This document shows, in pieces, positions 34,992 through 44,111 of a stretch of DNA of 64,000 nucleotides. The translations under genes and the position numbers were made by a program. The notes below the pieces were generated by a model. That model was not told where the DNA came from, ran no database searches, and saw only the letters and a list, made by a program, of their open reading frames with translations. Origin of the DNA: Sinorhizobium sp. BG8 (GTDB lineage: Bacteria; Pseudomonadota; Alphaproteobacteria; Rhizobiales; Rhizobiaceae). The stretch's first letter is position 1, and each line of letters begins with the position of its first letter. The stretch is from assembly GCF_016864555.1 (NCBI RefSeq), contig NZ_CP044011.1, positions 3,429,501 to 3,493,500 on the forward strand, given 5' to 3'.

Positions 34992-37448
34992 ATGATGAGC
35001 GGTTACGACGATATTCCCTTCTTCGATGAAGACCCGGCGCTTGCGAAGAAGACACCGGTTCCCGAACGCAGCACAGGCGGCATTGCGGCACGCGCCATGG
35101 CCGCGCGCGATGCCTCGCGTGCCCCGGACTACCTCTCCGGCCTCAATCCGGAGCAGCGCGAAGCGGTCGAGACGCTCGACGGTCCCGTCCTCGTGCTTGC
35201 GGGCGCCGGCACCGGCAAGACCCGCGTGCTGACGACCCGCATCGCCCATATCCTTGCGAGCGGCCGCGCCTTTCCCTCGCAGATCCTCGCCGTGACCTTC
35301 ACCAACAAGGCCGCGCGCGAGATGAAGGAACGCATCGGCTTGCTCGTCGGCGGCGCCGTCGAAGGCATGCCCTGGCTCGGAACCTTCCACTCGATCGGCG
35401 TCAAGCTTCTGCGGCGCCACGCCGAGCTCGTCGGCCTGCGCTCCGACTTCACCATTCTTGACACCGATGATGTCGTGCGGCTGATCAAGCAGATCATCCA
35501 GGCCGAGGGCCTCGACGACAAGCGCTGGCCGGCCAAGCAGTTCGCCGGCATGATCGACGGATGGAAGAACAAGGGTCTCGACCCGGCCCAGATTCCGGAA
35601 GGCGACGCCCGCGCCTTCGCCAACGGCAAGGGCCGCGAACTCTACGCCGCCTACCAGAACCGCCTCAGGACCCTGAACGCCTGCGATTTCGGCGATCTTC
35701 TGCTGCACCCGATCCGCATGTTCCGCGCCAATCCGGATATCCTGCGCGAGTACCACGACAGGTTCCGCTATATCCTCGTGGACGAGTACCAGGACACGAA
35801 CACCGCCCAGTACATGTGGCTGAGGCTGCTGGCGCAGCGTGCGAAGGGCGTGCCGCAGAACGTCTGCTGCGTGGGTGACGACGACCAGTCGATCTATGGC
35901 TGGCGCGGCGCGGAGGTGGACAACATCCTGCGCTTCGAGAAGGACTTTCCGGGCGCCAAGGTCATCAAGCTCGAACGCAACTACCGTTCGACCGCCCACA
36001 TACTCGGTGCCGCCGGGCATCTGATCGCCCACAACGAGGGCCGCCTCGGCAAGACGCTCTTCACCGACCGGCACGATCCAGACGACGACAAGGTCGTCGT
36101 CCATGCCGCATGGGATTCGGAAGAGGAAGCCCGCGCGGTCGGCGAGGAGATCGAGCAGCTCCAGCGCCAGAAGCACAAGCTCAACGACATGGCGATACTG
36201 GTGCGCGCCTCCTTCCAGATGCGCGAGTTCGAAGACCGCTTCGTCACGCTGGGCCTCAACTACCGCGTCATCGGCGGCCCGCGCTTCTACGAGCGGCTCG
36301 AAATCCGCGATGCCATGGCCTATTTCCGCCTCGTCTGCCAGCCGGCGGACGACCTCGCCTTCGAGCGCATCGTCAACACGCCGAAGCGCGGCCTCGGCGA
36401 CACGACCATACGCAACCTGCACGACTACGCCCGCGCCCGTGACATCCCGATGCTCGCCGCCGCCAGCGACATCATCGAGACGGACGAGTTGAAGCCCAAG
36501 GCGCGCAAGGCCCTGTTCGATGTTGTTGCCGATTTCCGCCGCTGGCAGACGCTGCTCGAAACGACGCCGCATACCGAGCTCGCCGAGCAGATCCTCGACG
36601 AGAGCGGCTACACGGCCATGTGGCAGGCGGACAAGTCCGTCGAAGCGCCCGGGCGCCTGGAGAACCTCAAGGAGCTCATTCGCTCCATGGAGGCCTTCGA
36701 ATCTCTTCGCGGCTTCCTCGAGCACGTCTCGCTGGTGATGGATGCCGAGCAGAACGAGGATCTCGACGCCGTCTCGATCATGACGCTCCACTCCGCCAAG
36801 GGTCTCGAGTTTGAAACCGTGTTCCTGCCCGGATGGGAAGAAGGCCTGTTTCCGCATCAGCGCGCCCTCGACGAAGGCGGTCGCGCCGGGCTCGAGGAGG
36901 AGCGACGCCTCGCCTATGTCGGCCTCACCCGCGCCAAGCGCCGTTGCCATATCTGGTTCGTTTCGAACCGCCGTATCCACGGCCTGTGGCAGTCGACCCT
37001 GCCGTCGCGCTTCCTCGACGAACTGCCGGAAGCCCACGTCGAGGTCGCCGAGGTCGAGCAGTCCTATGGCGGCTACGGTCGTGGCGGCTACGGTCAGTCC
37101 CGCTTTGACAAGCAGGAGCCGTTCCAGAACTCCTACTCCACGCCGGGCTGGCGCCGCGCCCAGCAGAACAAGACCGACGCCACCCGCGACAACTGGGGTT
37201 CGCGCTCCGGCCATGCGGTCGAGCGCATCGGCTATGGCGAGAGCGGCCCGCGCGCCCGCACGATCGAAGGCGAGCTGGTCGCCAAGTCCACCGCCACCGA
37301 GCCGTCGCGCTTTGCCGTCGGCGACCGCGTGTTCCATCTCAAGTTCGGGAACGGAAACGTGGCCGCGATCGAGGGCAACAAGCTGACCATCGATTTCGAC
37401 CGCGCAGGTCAGAAACGCGTGCTGGACGGTTTCGTCGAAAAGACATGA
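34992..37448 (+). CDS. uvrD: ATP-dependent DNA helicase UvrD/PcrA type
   Basis: SF1A 3'-5' helicase in repair and replication. The 818-residue protein has Walker A GAGTGKT (71-77), motif Ia (TFTNKAAREM), DEYQDTN (Walker B-like motif II), QSIYGWRGA (III), the motif V/VI sequences LHSAKGLE and VGLTRAKRRC, and a C-terminal Gly-rich low-complexity segment followed by a Tudor-like end (VFHLKFGNGNVAAIEGNKL). The start is the ATG at 34992 or 34995; upstream in-frame TTG at 34983 has no better signal. PcrA and UvrD cannot be told apart with certainty here. Confidence 0.94.
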   Translation: MMSGYDDIPFFDEDPALAKKTPVPERSTGGIAARAMAARDASRAPDYLSGLNPEQREAVETLDGPVLVLAGAGTGKTRVLTTRIAHILASGRAFPSQILAVTFTNKAAREMKERIGLLVGGAVEGMPWLGTFHSIGVKLLRRHAELVGLRSDFTILDTDDVVRLIKQIIQAEGLDDKRWPAKQFAGMIDGWKNKGLDPAQIPEGDARAFANGKGRELYAAYQNRLRTLNACDFGDLLLHPIRMFRANPDILREYHDRFRYILVDEYQDTNTAQYMWLRLLAQRAKGVPQNVCCVGDDDQSIYGWRGAEVDNILRFEKDFPGAKVIKLERNYRSTAHILGAAGHLIAHNEGRLGKTLFTDRHDPDDDKVVVHAAWDSEEEARAVGEEIEQLQRQKHKLNDMAILVRASFQMREFEDRFVTLGLNYRVIGGPRFYERLEIRDAMAYFRLVCQPADDLAFERIVNTPKRGLGDTTIRNLHDYARARDIPMLAAASDIIETDELKPKARKALFDVVADFRRWQTLLETTPHTELAEQILDESGYTAMWQADKSVEAPGRLENLKELIRSMEAFESLRGFLEHVSLVMDAEQNEDLDAVSIMTLHSAKGLEFETVFLPGWEEGLFPHQRALDEGGRAGLEEERRLAYVGLTRAKRRCHIWFVSNRRIHGLWQSTLPSRFLDELPEAHVEVAEVEQSYGGYGRGGYGQSRFDKQEPFQNSYSTPGWRRAQQNKTDATRDNWGSRSGHAVERIGYGESGPRARTIEGELVAKSTATEPSRFAVGDRVFHLKFGNGNVAAIEGNKLTIDFDRAGQKRVLDGFVEKT

Positions 37449-37468
37449 CGCGATGCCGGTAGCTTTCG

Positions 37469-37492
37469 ATGGCGGAGGATCACCTCCGCCAT
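37469..37492. terminator. bidirectional terminator after uvrD
   Basis: Perfect 10-bp inverted repeat (ATGGCGGAGG / CCTCCGCCAT) with a 4-base loop, between uvrD and the converging symporter gene. No long T-run on either strand. Confidence 0.6.
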
Positions 37493-37553
37493 GGAACGCC
37501 CGACACCAGTACCCACGCAATCGTGGGAAGCATTCGCCAGGAAGGCGCGCGGA

Positions 37554-38840
37554 TCAGGCGGCCACCTCGTCCGCAATGAACGCATTTTCTTCCTTGCCGC
37601 CGATCAGGGCCGTCGTCGCGGAGTTGGCCTGAAGGTTGACGACCGTCAGTATGGGGTCGACGATCGGGTCGATGGCCGCCAACAGGATGATCGCGACTTC
37701 CACAGGCAACCCGAGCGGAACCAGGATGAGCGAGATCATCGAAAGCCCGGCAATGCCCGGCGCGCCTGCCGCGGCAACGCCGGCCAGCATCGAAGCGACG
37801 ATCACGAACGCCGTCCAGCCGAGATCCAGGTCGACGCCGTAGAGGTTGGCGAGAAACATGGTCGCGAGCGCGAAGTGAAAAACGGAGCCCGGCGGATTGA
37901 GGGTGATCCCCAGCGGCATGACCATGTCGACGCTGTTGCGGTCCAGGCCCAGCCCGTCCTTCAATCCGCGCATGGCGGCCGGCACCGCGGCAAAGCTGCT
38001 GGACGTCCCGAAGGCGATGAACATGGATTCCTTCAGCGCCGCCACCGACCGCCAGTAGCCGCCACCTGCCTTGACCCATGTGATAATCGAATAAAAGGCG
38101 ATCAGCAGGCCGCATCCCAGGTAGATCAGCAACACCAGCCTTGTCATCGCCATGAGCACGTCCATGCCGACGGACGACACCTGCGTGTATGCCAGGCAGA
38201 ACAGGCCGAATGGCAGCACATACATCAGCCAGCCGATGATCTTGATGAAGGTCTCGTAGAGGCTCTCGAACAGCGTGATCGCCTGCGCCGATCTCCGCTT
38301 GTCGATCGAACCCAGCGCAACGCCGAACAGAACCGCAAAAAACAGGATGGCGAGCATGTTGCCGCTGCTGAGTGCAACGAAGATGTTGCTTGGGACGATA
38401 CCCAGGGCGATATCGGCAATGCCGGCCGTCTGGTTTGCGAGCGCATCCGGCGCTGCGGCCTCGGCACGGAAGATGACCTCGCCGATGATCTGCTTGGCCT
38501 GATGCTGCAACTCGCTGCCGGGGCGCCCGATCTCGCCCATGAACATCCCCAGCCCACCCGCGACCGTCAGCCCGAGGCCGATGAACAGCACCAGCCGCGT
38601 GACGTAGCGACGCGCGGCACCGTCAGAAAACAGCTTCGCCAGACTGGTGACGACGGCCGTGAACAGCAGGGGGATCACGCACATCTGCAGCAATCTGAGG
38701 AAGATATCGCCCAAGAGTTCGATGGCGGGCGTGCCTCCCTTGTCGATCCAGCCGTAAAGCCCGCCTAACCCCATGCCCAGGAGGATGCCGACCGGATGCA
38801 GCAATATGCCGGAAATCGTCTTTCTGATCGCCTCAGTCAT
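37554..38840 (-). CDS. dicarboxylate/amino acid:cation symporter (DAACS family)
   Basis: Inner-membrane secondary transporter of the DAACS (GltP/DctA-like) family. The 428-residue protein has about eight helices and the two hallmark re-entrant motifs: the serine-rich GTSSSFAAVPAA and the substrate/cation site NLQANSATTAL-like sequence near the C-terminus. Its start overlaps the stop of a periplasmic binding protein by 8 bases, an unusual partnership for this normally binding-protein-independent family. Confidence 0.9.
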   Translation of the reverse strand: MTEAIRKTISGILLHPVGILLGMGLGGLYGWIDKGGTPAIELLGDIFLRLLQMCVIPLLFTAVVTSLAKLFSDGAARRYVTRLVLFIGLGLTVAGGLGMFMGEIGRPGSELQHQAKQIIGEVIFRAEAAAPDALANQTAGIADIALGIVPSNIFVALSSGNMLAILFFAVLFGVALGSIDKRRSAQAITLFESLYETFIKIIGWLMYVLPFGLFCLAYTQVSSVGMDVLMAMTRLVLLIYLGCGLLIAFYSIITWVKAGGGYWRSVAALKESMFIAFGTSSSFAAVPAAMRGLKDGLGLDRNSVDMVMPLGITLNPPGSVFHFALATMFLANLYGVDLDLGWTAFVIVASMLAGVAAAGAPGIAGLSMISLILVPLGLPVEVAIILLAAIDPIVDPILTVVNLQANSATTALIGGKEENAFIADEVAA

Positions 38841-39720
38841 TGGTGAGCAACCTGTCCGTCGTGTAGAGATATTTCTTTAGAATGGCGTCCAGGGACCCGT
38901 TGTCCCGGATCTTGGCGAGGTAGAGATTGATCCAGTCCCTGAGCTCCGGATCCTCCGGCCCGACCGCGATGGCAATCGTGTCCGGGTGGCCGCTCAGGTG
39001 AAACGGGCGAAGCTCCACGGAGCCGGCCGGATCGGCAAGCCGCCAGTTGCCGATTTCTATCTCGTCATACATCAGTGCCACGATCTCGCCCGACTTGACG
39101 GCGGCAAGCATGTCGCTCCATCCGCCGAACTCCACCTTCTGGGCCTTGGGGAAATCCTCCTGAAGAAAGCCGACATAGGAGGTGCCGCCGATAACCCCGA
39201 TGCGCGAATTCGCATTGTTGAGCAGTTCCGGGATCTTCGCATTCTGATTGGCGCTGGAGATCACGAGCTTTCCCAGTTCCAGCCGGTTGAGAAGCAAGAA
39301 CTGGCGAACGCTGACATAGCTGGTGGTGAAGTTCGCCCGCATGGCCCGTTCGAGCGTGTCGCTGAGGAGCGAAATGGCTATGTCCGCACGGCCCGAAACG
39401 ACTTCGTCGATGACCCCGTCGAACGTCTCGGCGTTTCGGTTATAGGTGACGGTCACGCCCAACTTCCGGGCGATATCCTCGGCGAGGCTCGGGTCGATTC
39501 CTGCCAGCGCACCCGATGCGTCCTTGTAGAAGAACGGCGGGACGTCCTCGAAGAAGACCGCGACCGTCAGCGTGCCTTTCTGCTTGATCCGGTCGAGCGC
39601 CGTGGCGGCCCCGGCCGGAGAATGAAGAAGCGTCACCAAAAACAGATGACACAGGGCCAGCATGACGATCCGCCGCAATTGCCCAGCAGCAGAAGCCGGC
39701 ACCCCACTGAATATGCGCAT
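38833..39720 (-). CDS. periplasmic solute-binding protein, family 3 (amino-acid type)
   Basis: Extracellular binding protein of the SBP_bac_3 class, 295 residues with an N-terminal signal peptide (after about residue 38, SPAGAATALD), then DRIKQKGTLTVAVFFEDVPPFFY and the GRADIAISLLSDTLER motif. Its partner is not an ABC cassette: the next gene, overlapping by 8 bases, is a DAACS symporter. This suggests binding-protein-assisted uptake of an amino acid or carboxylate. No ABC transporter genes follow. Confidence 0.88.
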   Translation of the reverse strand: MRIFSGVPASAAGQLRRIVMLALCHLFLVTLLHSPAGAATALDRIKQKGTLTVAVFFEDVPPFFYKDASGALAGIDPSLAEDIARKLGVTVTYNRNAETFDGVIDEVVSGRADIAISLLSDTLERAMRANFTTSYVSVRQFLLLNRLELGKLVISSANQNAKIPELLNNANSRIGVIGGTSYVGFLQEDFPKAQKVEFGGWSDMLAAVKSGEIVALMYDEIEIGNWRLADPAGSVELRPFHLSGHPDTIAIAVGPEDPELRDWINLYLAKIRDNGSLDAILKKYLYTTDRLLTND

Positions 39721-40229
39721 TCCCCCCGACCCTTCTCGGTTCCCCGACCGCTCTCTATGGCGGCTTGAATTGCGAGGACCCTCAAATCACGCCCGCGGTC
39801 ATACGCACGCGGATGCGCACTTCCCGGTATCGGAGCGAATTGCCAAGCGATACTTGCCAGCGACCTGCAAGGCGCGGCACGTAAAAATCGGGTCTTCTAT
39901 TATGTCTTCCAGTATTCGCGTGACGAATGAACGCGTTCACCCGCCAGTACTCTCAAAACGGCCGGAGGATGCCCCGAACGCGGGAGCAACGCAAGGTTGT
40001 TGCAGCATAATTTGCGCGATGTCCGTTTATAAATCCTTCCCGCGTCGCCCGCTTCCCGGCGAGGGCATTTTCTTGGCCATCAGGCGCCCTCGCCGTACGC
40101 TCGATCCAGATTTTCTCTCGCTGCAACGGGCAAACGGGAGTAGGATAAGCGACAGCTAAAAGATAGAGGATTCCCGTCGACCAAAGGGCCCAGAAGCACG
40201 CGGTTACCGCGCTGCCCGGGAGGGGTACC
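39721..40229. other. 509-base divergent intergenic region
   Basis: Separates the binding-protein/symporter pair (-) from the cyclase gene (+). No convincing gene. The sequence includes an operator-like palindrome at 39928-39939 and an AT-richer stretch (GTTTATAAATCC) at about 40024. Promoters for both sides must lie here, but none meets a clear consensus. Confidence 0.6.
39928..39939. promoter_or_regulatory. 12-bp palindrome, possible operator
   Basis: TGAACGCGTTCA is a perfect palindrome, preceded by GAA, so it resembles the GAATGAACG-TTCA elements near 60.6 and 63.6 kb but with two more central bases. Confidence 0.35.
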
Positions 40230-42557
40230 ATGGCGAACGATCATGCGGAACGGCGGCTCGTTGCCGTTCTCGCAGCCGATATCGTGGGCTATTCACGACT
40301 GATTGAAGCAGACGAGGCCGGGACGCTAGCCGCGATACGGGCGTTGCGTTGCGACGTCGTCGATCCGCTTCTCGACGAATATCACGGACGCATCGTCAAG
40401 CTGATGGGGGACGGCGCGATCGTCGAGTTCGGGTCGGTGGTCGATGCGGTCGCCTGCGCCGTTGCGGTCCAGAAGGAAGTCATTGCCCGCCAGGCCGATG
40501 TACCGCCCGACCGCCGCATCCACTTCCGCATGGGCATCAATCTCGGTGACGTCGTTGTCGATGGCGACGACCTCCTGGGCGACGGCATCAACATCGCCTC
40601 GCGTCTGGAGCAGCTGTGTGAGCCGGGCGGCCTCTACGTCTCCGGGACCGCCTATGATCAGTTGCAGGGCAAGCTCGGCCTGCCTCTGGAGTTCATCGGC
40701 GAGCAACATGTGAAAAACATCACACGGCCGGTACGCACCTATCGCGTCCAGTTCGAGGGCGGAGCCCGAAAATCGACCGCCCGCGCGCCGGCCCGACGCC
40801 GGTGGGGGCTCGCGGCCGCAGGCCTGGCGGTCCTCGTGGCTGGCACTGCCCTCTTCTACCGTCCGTGGGAAACGTTCGAGGATGGTGCGGCGGCAGGACA
40901 GCAGGTGCTGGCCCTGCCCGACAAGCCCTCGATCGCCGTGATGCCCTTCGACAACCTCAGCTCAGATCCCGAGCAGGCCTATTTCGCCGACGGCATGACC
41001 GAGGACCTGATCACGGATCTATCGAAGCTCTCGGGCATCTTCGTCACCTCGCGCAACTCCACCTTCGCCTACAAGGAAAAGCGCGCGAACGTTGCGCAAG
41101 TAGCGAAGCAACTGGGTGTGCAATATGTGCTGGAGGGCAGCGTCCGGCGCCAGGGCGATCAGGTCCGCATCAACGCCCAGCTCATCGACGCGCGCGGCGA
41201 CCACCATCTCTGGGCCGATCGCTACGACGGCTCCATGGACAACATCTTCGCGCTTCAGGACAAGGTGATCGCCCAGATCGTCTCGGCCCTGACCGTCGAG
41301 CTTACCGCCGCGGAGAAGGCGCAGGCCGCCAAGATCGAGACCGACAACCCCGAGGCCTATGATCTCGTACTGAAGGGGTTGGAGCACCTGCATCGCGACA
41401 GCGAGAAGGAAACCTTGCTCGCAATCCCGCTTCTGGAAAAGGCGATCGCGATCGACCCCGACTATGGCCGGGCCTATGCGGCCCTTGCGGCAGCGAACTG
41501 GCGGATCGCCTCCTCCAACTGGGAATCCGCCAATCTCAGCTTTGAGAGAATGATGGAGCGGGCGAACCAGAACCTTGCCCTTGCGCTTCGTAATCCGACT
41601 CCCCTCGCCTATGCGGTTTCGGCGGAAATCCTTGCGAAACGGGGACACTACGACGAAGCCTTCGCCGATATCAGCAAGGCGATCGCCCTTGCGCCGAATG
41701 ATCCGGACATTCATGTCAGCAAGGCACGCATCCTGAACGCAAAGGGCCGCGCCACGGAGGCCGAGCAGGAAGCGCACGTCGCGATGCGGCTCGATCCGCA
41801 GTTTCCGCCGAGCTATCTCAGGGTTCTCGCGCTATCCCTGTTCCACCAGGAAAAATACCAGGAGGCCCTGGAGGACCTCGAGGTTGTCGTGAGCAGGCAG
41901 TCGGATGTTCCGGAAGACTACGCCACCATCGTCTCCTGCCTCGGCCATCTCGACCGCACAGGGGAAGTCCAGGAGAACATCGGCAAGTTCGATGCCCTCA
42001 GCGTCCCCGCGGGATATGCCCCGCTGACGGTGCAGGAGATGGGCTGGTGGTGGTACGGCGACGTCTTCGACTATGACAGGGCCTACCGCGACCGGGTTCA
42101 GGAGGGCCTGCGCATGGCCGGGGTCCAGGAGGGAGCGGGGACCGATATCCCCTATGACTCCTACGCGCGGCTGATCAGCAAGACCAATGGCGAATACAAC
42201 GTCAGGGGCACGACGAGGGTCGATGCCCCCATGGCCAAGCGGCTGCTCGACCAGGGCGCCACGATGATCGATGTCCGCAGCCCCCTGAGCTACGACCGGG
42301 CCCATGCCGCCGGCGCCATCAGCATTTCCGTCATAACGGAGCTGTCCAAGGAGGCTCTCGCGAAGGTCGCGCGCAAGGACGACCCGATCATCTTCTCCTG
42401 CCACGGCAAGTATTGCGGCGATTCCGCCTATTCGGCTGCCAAGGCCTTGGTCTGGGGCTACCGCAATGTCTATCACTTTGCCGGCGGCTTCCCGGCCTGG
42501 GAGGACGCTCATTACCCGATCGAAAGTACCCCGGCGGTGGCGGACAAGTCGGGATGA
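40230..42557 (+). CDS. class III nucleotide cyclase - TPR - rhodanese fusion protein
   Basis: A 775-residue modular protein. Residues 10-175 are a class III adenylate/guanylate cyclase domain with metal-binding Asp17 and Asp61 (KLMGDG) and the transition-state pair Asn121/Arg125 (NIASR). A membrane helix at about 192-210 follows, then a TolB-like segment (SIAVMPFDNLSSDPEQ), TPR repeats (about 360-600) and a C-terminal rhodanese domain with a Cys724 active-site loop (FSCHGKYCG). The cyclase and TPR parts are common in rhizobia; the rhodanese tail is not usual. GGAGG precedes the ATG. It likely makes cAMP in response to a signal read by the periplasmic part. Confidence 0.88.
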   Translation: MANDHAERRLVAVLAADIVGYSRLIEADEAGTLAAIRALRCDVVDPLLDEYHGRIVKLMGDGAIVEFGSVVDAVACAVAVQKEVIARQADVPPDRRIHFRMGINLGDVVVDGDDLLGDGINIASRLEQLCEPGGLYVSGTAYDQLQGKLGLPLEFIGEQHVKNITRPVRTYRVQFEGGARKSTARAPARRRWGLAAAGLAVLVAGTALFYRPWETFEDGAAAGQQVLALPDKPSIAVMPFDNLSSDPEQAYFADGMTEDLITDLSKLSGIFVTSRNSTFAYKEKRANVAQVAKQLGVQYVLEGSVRRQGDQVRINAQLIDARGDHHLWADRYDGSMDNIFALQDKVIAQIVSALTVELTAAEKAQAAKIETDNPEAYDLVLKGLEHLHRDSEKETLLAIPLLEKAIAIDPDYGRAYAALAAANWRIASSNWESANLSFERMMERANQNLALALRNPTPLAYAVSAEILAKRGHYDEAFADISKAIALAPNDPDIHVSKARILNAKGRATEAEQEAHVAMRLDPQFPPSYLRVLALSLFHQEKYQEALEDLEVVVSRQSDVPEDYATIVSCLGHLDRTGEVQENIGKFDALSVPAGYAPLTVQEMGWWWYGDVFDYDRAYRDRVQEGLRMAGVQEGAGTDIPYDSYARLISKTNGEYNVRGTTRVDAPMAKRLLDQGATMIDVRSPLSYDRAHAAGAISISVITELSKEALAKVARKDDPIIFSCHGKYCGDSAYSAAKALVWGYRNVYHFAGGFPAWEDAHYPIESTPAVADKSG

Positions 42558-42665
42558 AACGGCCGCATGACCGGCGGCCGATCGCCCGGCCAGCCTTGCG
42601 GCAACCCCTTGGAAGAGTGCCCGCTCGGGCGCTCACGACTGTCCTTGAATGCGGAGGGAGTGACG

Positions 42666-43855
42666 ATGAACCAGGGTCCGACGCCGAGAAGCCTTCCCAT
42701 GCACGCGCTTGCGATGGCGATGCTGGCATTCGTGGGCACCGCCTCGGCTGACCCGATGGACGACCTCGTCGCTGCCGCCCGCAAGGAGGGACAGCTCACC
42801 GTGATCGCGCTCCCCGTGACTGGTGCGGCTACGGCCGCATCATCGACGGTTTCAAGGAAAAGTACGGCCTGACCGTCAACGAACTGCGCCCCGAGGCCCC
42901 GTCGGCCGACGAAATCGACGCGATCGTGGCCACCCGGCACGATCCCGGCACCTCGACGCCGGATGTGATCGACGTCGGACTGTCCTATGGCAAGTCGGCA
43001 ATGGAAGCCGGGCTGCTGCAGCCCTACAAGGTCTCCACCTGGAACACGATCCCCGCCTCCGCCAAGGACCCCGATGGGTATTGGTACGGCGACTACTACG
43101 GCGTCCTCGCCTTCGAGATCAACGCGGACGTCGTCCGGAAGATCCCGAAGGACTGGGCAGACCTCGCCTCACCCGACTATCGCGGCTCCATCGGCCTTGC
43201 CGGTGATCTCGCATCGAACGGCGCGATCCAGGGCGTGTTCGCAGCCGGACTTTCGGTTTCGGGAGGACGCGTCGGCGATGCGGCGGCCCGCGGGCTGGAA
43301 TTCTTTGCCGACCTCCACAGGAAGGGCAACATCGTTCCCTTTGTCGGAGACGACGCGTCGCTCGTCGACGGACGCACGCCGATGCTCATCCGCTGGGACT
43401 ATCTCGCGTTGGCGGACCGCGACCGCTACCGCGGCAAGACGAGGATAGAGGTGGTCAGGCCGAAGACCGGCATTGTTGCGGGCGTCTATGTCCAGGCGAT
43501 CAGCGCCTTTGCGCCGCACCCGAAGGCGGCCCGTCTCTGGATGGAGCATCTCTACTCGGATGAGATCCAGCTCGTCATGCTCGCCAACCGGTGCACTCCC
43601 ATTCGCCTGGCGGATCTCGCGCGCAACGGCAAGATTCCGGTCAATCTGCGCCAGGAACTGCCCCAGTTCGACGACAACGCCTTTGCCGATCCGCTTTTCC
43701 CGACCATCGAGGAGCAGGAACGGGCACGCAAGATCATCATAGACGGCTGGGACGGCATCGTCGGCGTGAAGATACAGTGCTTCCCGCCGGAAAACCCTCC
43801 GAACGGCCCGACCTCCCTGAGGGTCAAGGCATCCCGCGTGGCCTCCATTCCCTGA
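42666..43855 (+). pseudogene. ABC-type extracellular solute-binding protein (family 1), frame-broken
   Basis: The gene starts at an ATG at 42666 with a signal peptide (HALAMAMLAFVGTASA) and mature start DPMDDLVAAARKEGQLTVIAL, then changes frame. In the next frame it continues RDWCGYGRIIDGFKEKYG and on to 43855 with normal SBP_bac_8-like features. The join needs one extra C in the run at 42812-42815, so a single-base deletion splits the gene into a stop at 42872. If repaired it gives about 396 residues. It may be intact in reality. It lies between the cyclase fusion and the arylsulfatase; no membrane or ATPase component accompanies it. Confidence 0.8.
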
Positions 43856-44111
43856 GCGGCTTCACCGCGGCGCTGGCGACAGAGCGGCCGCGTAAGGCCG
43901 TTTTCAAGCTTGCCTGGAACAAGACAAAGACGGTGAGAAATATTTCATAATTCCCCGCAAACAAAAGACAATAACGGCCAATTGCAAAAGGACCGAACTC
44001 CGACATGCGACAGATAGTACTGTATTCTACACGCCGGCAGACGGAAAACTGCCGGGCGGATGATGTATAAGATGACGCCTGACCAGCTTGCGCGCCCAGG
44101 AGGGCATGACC

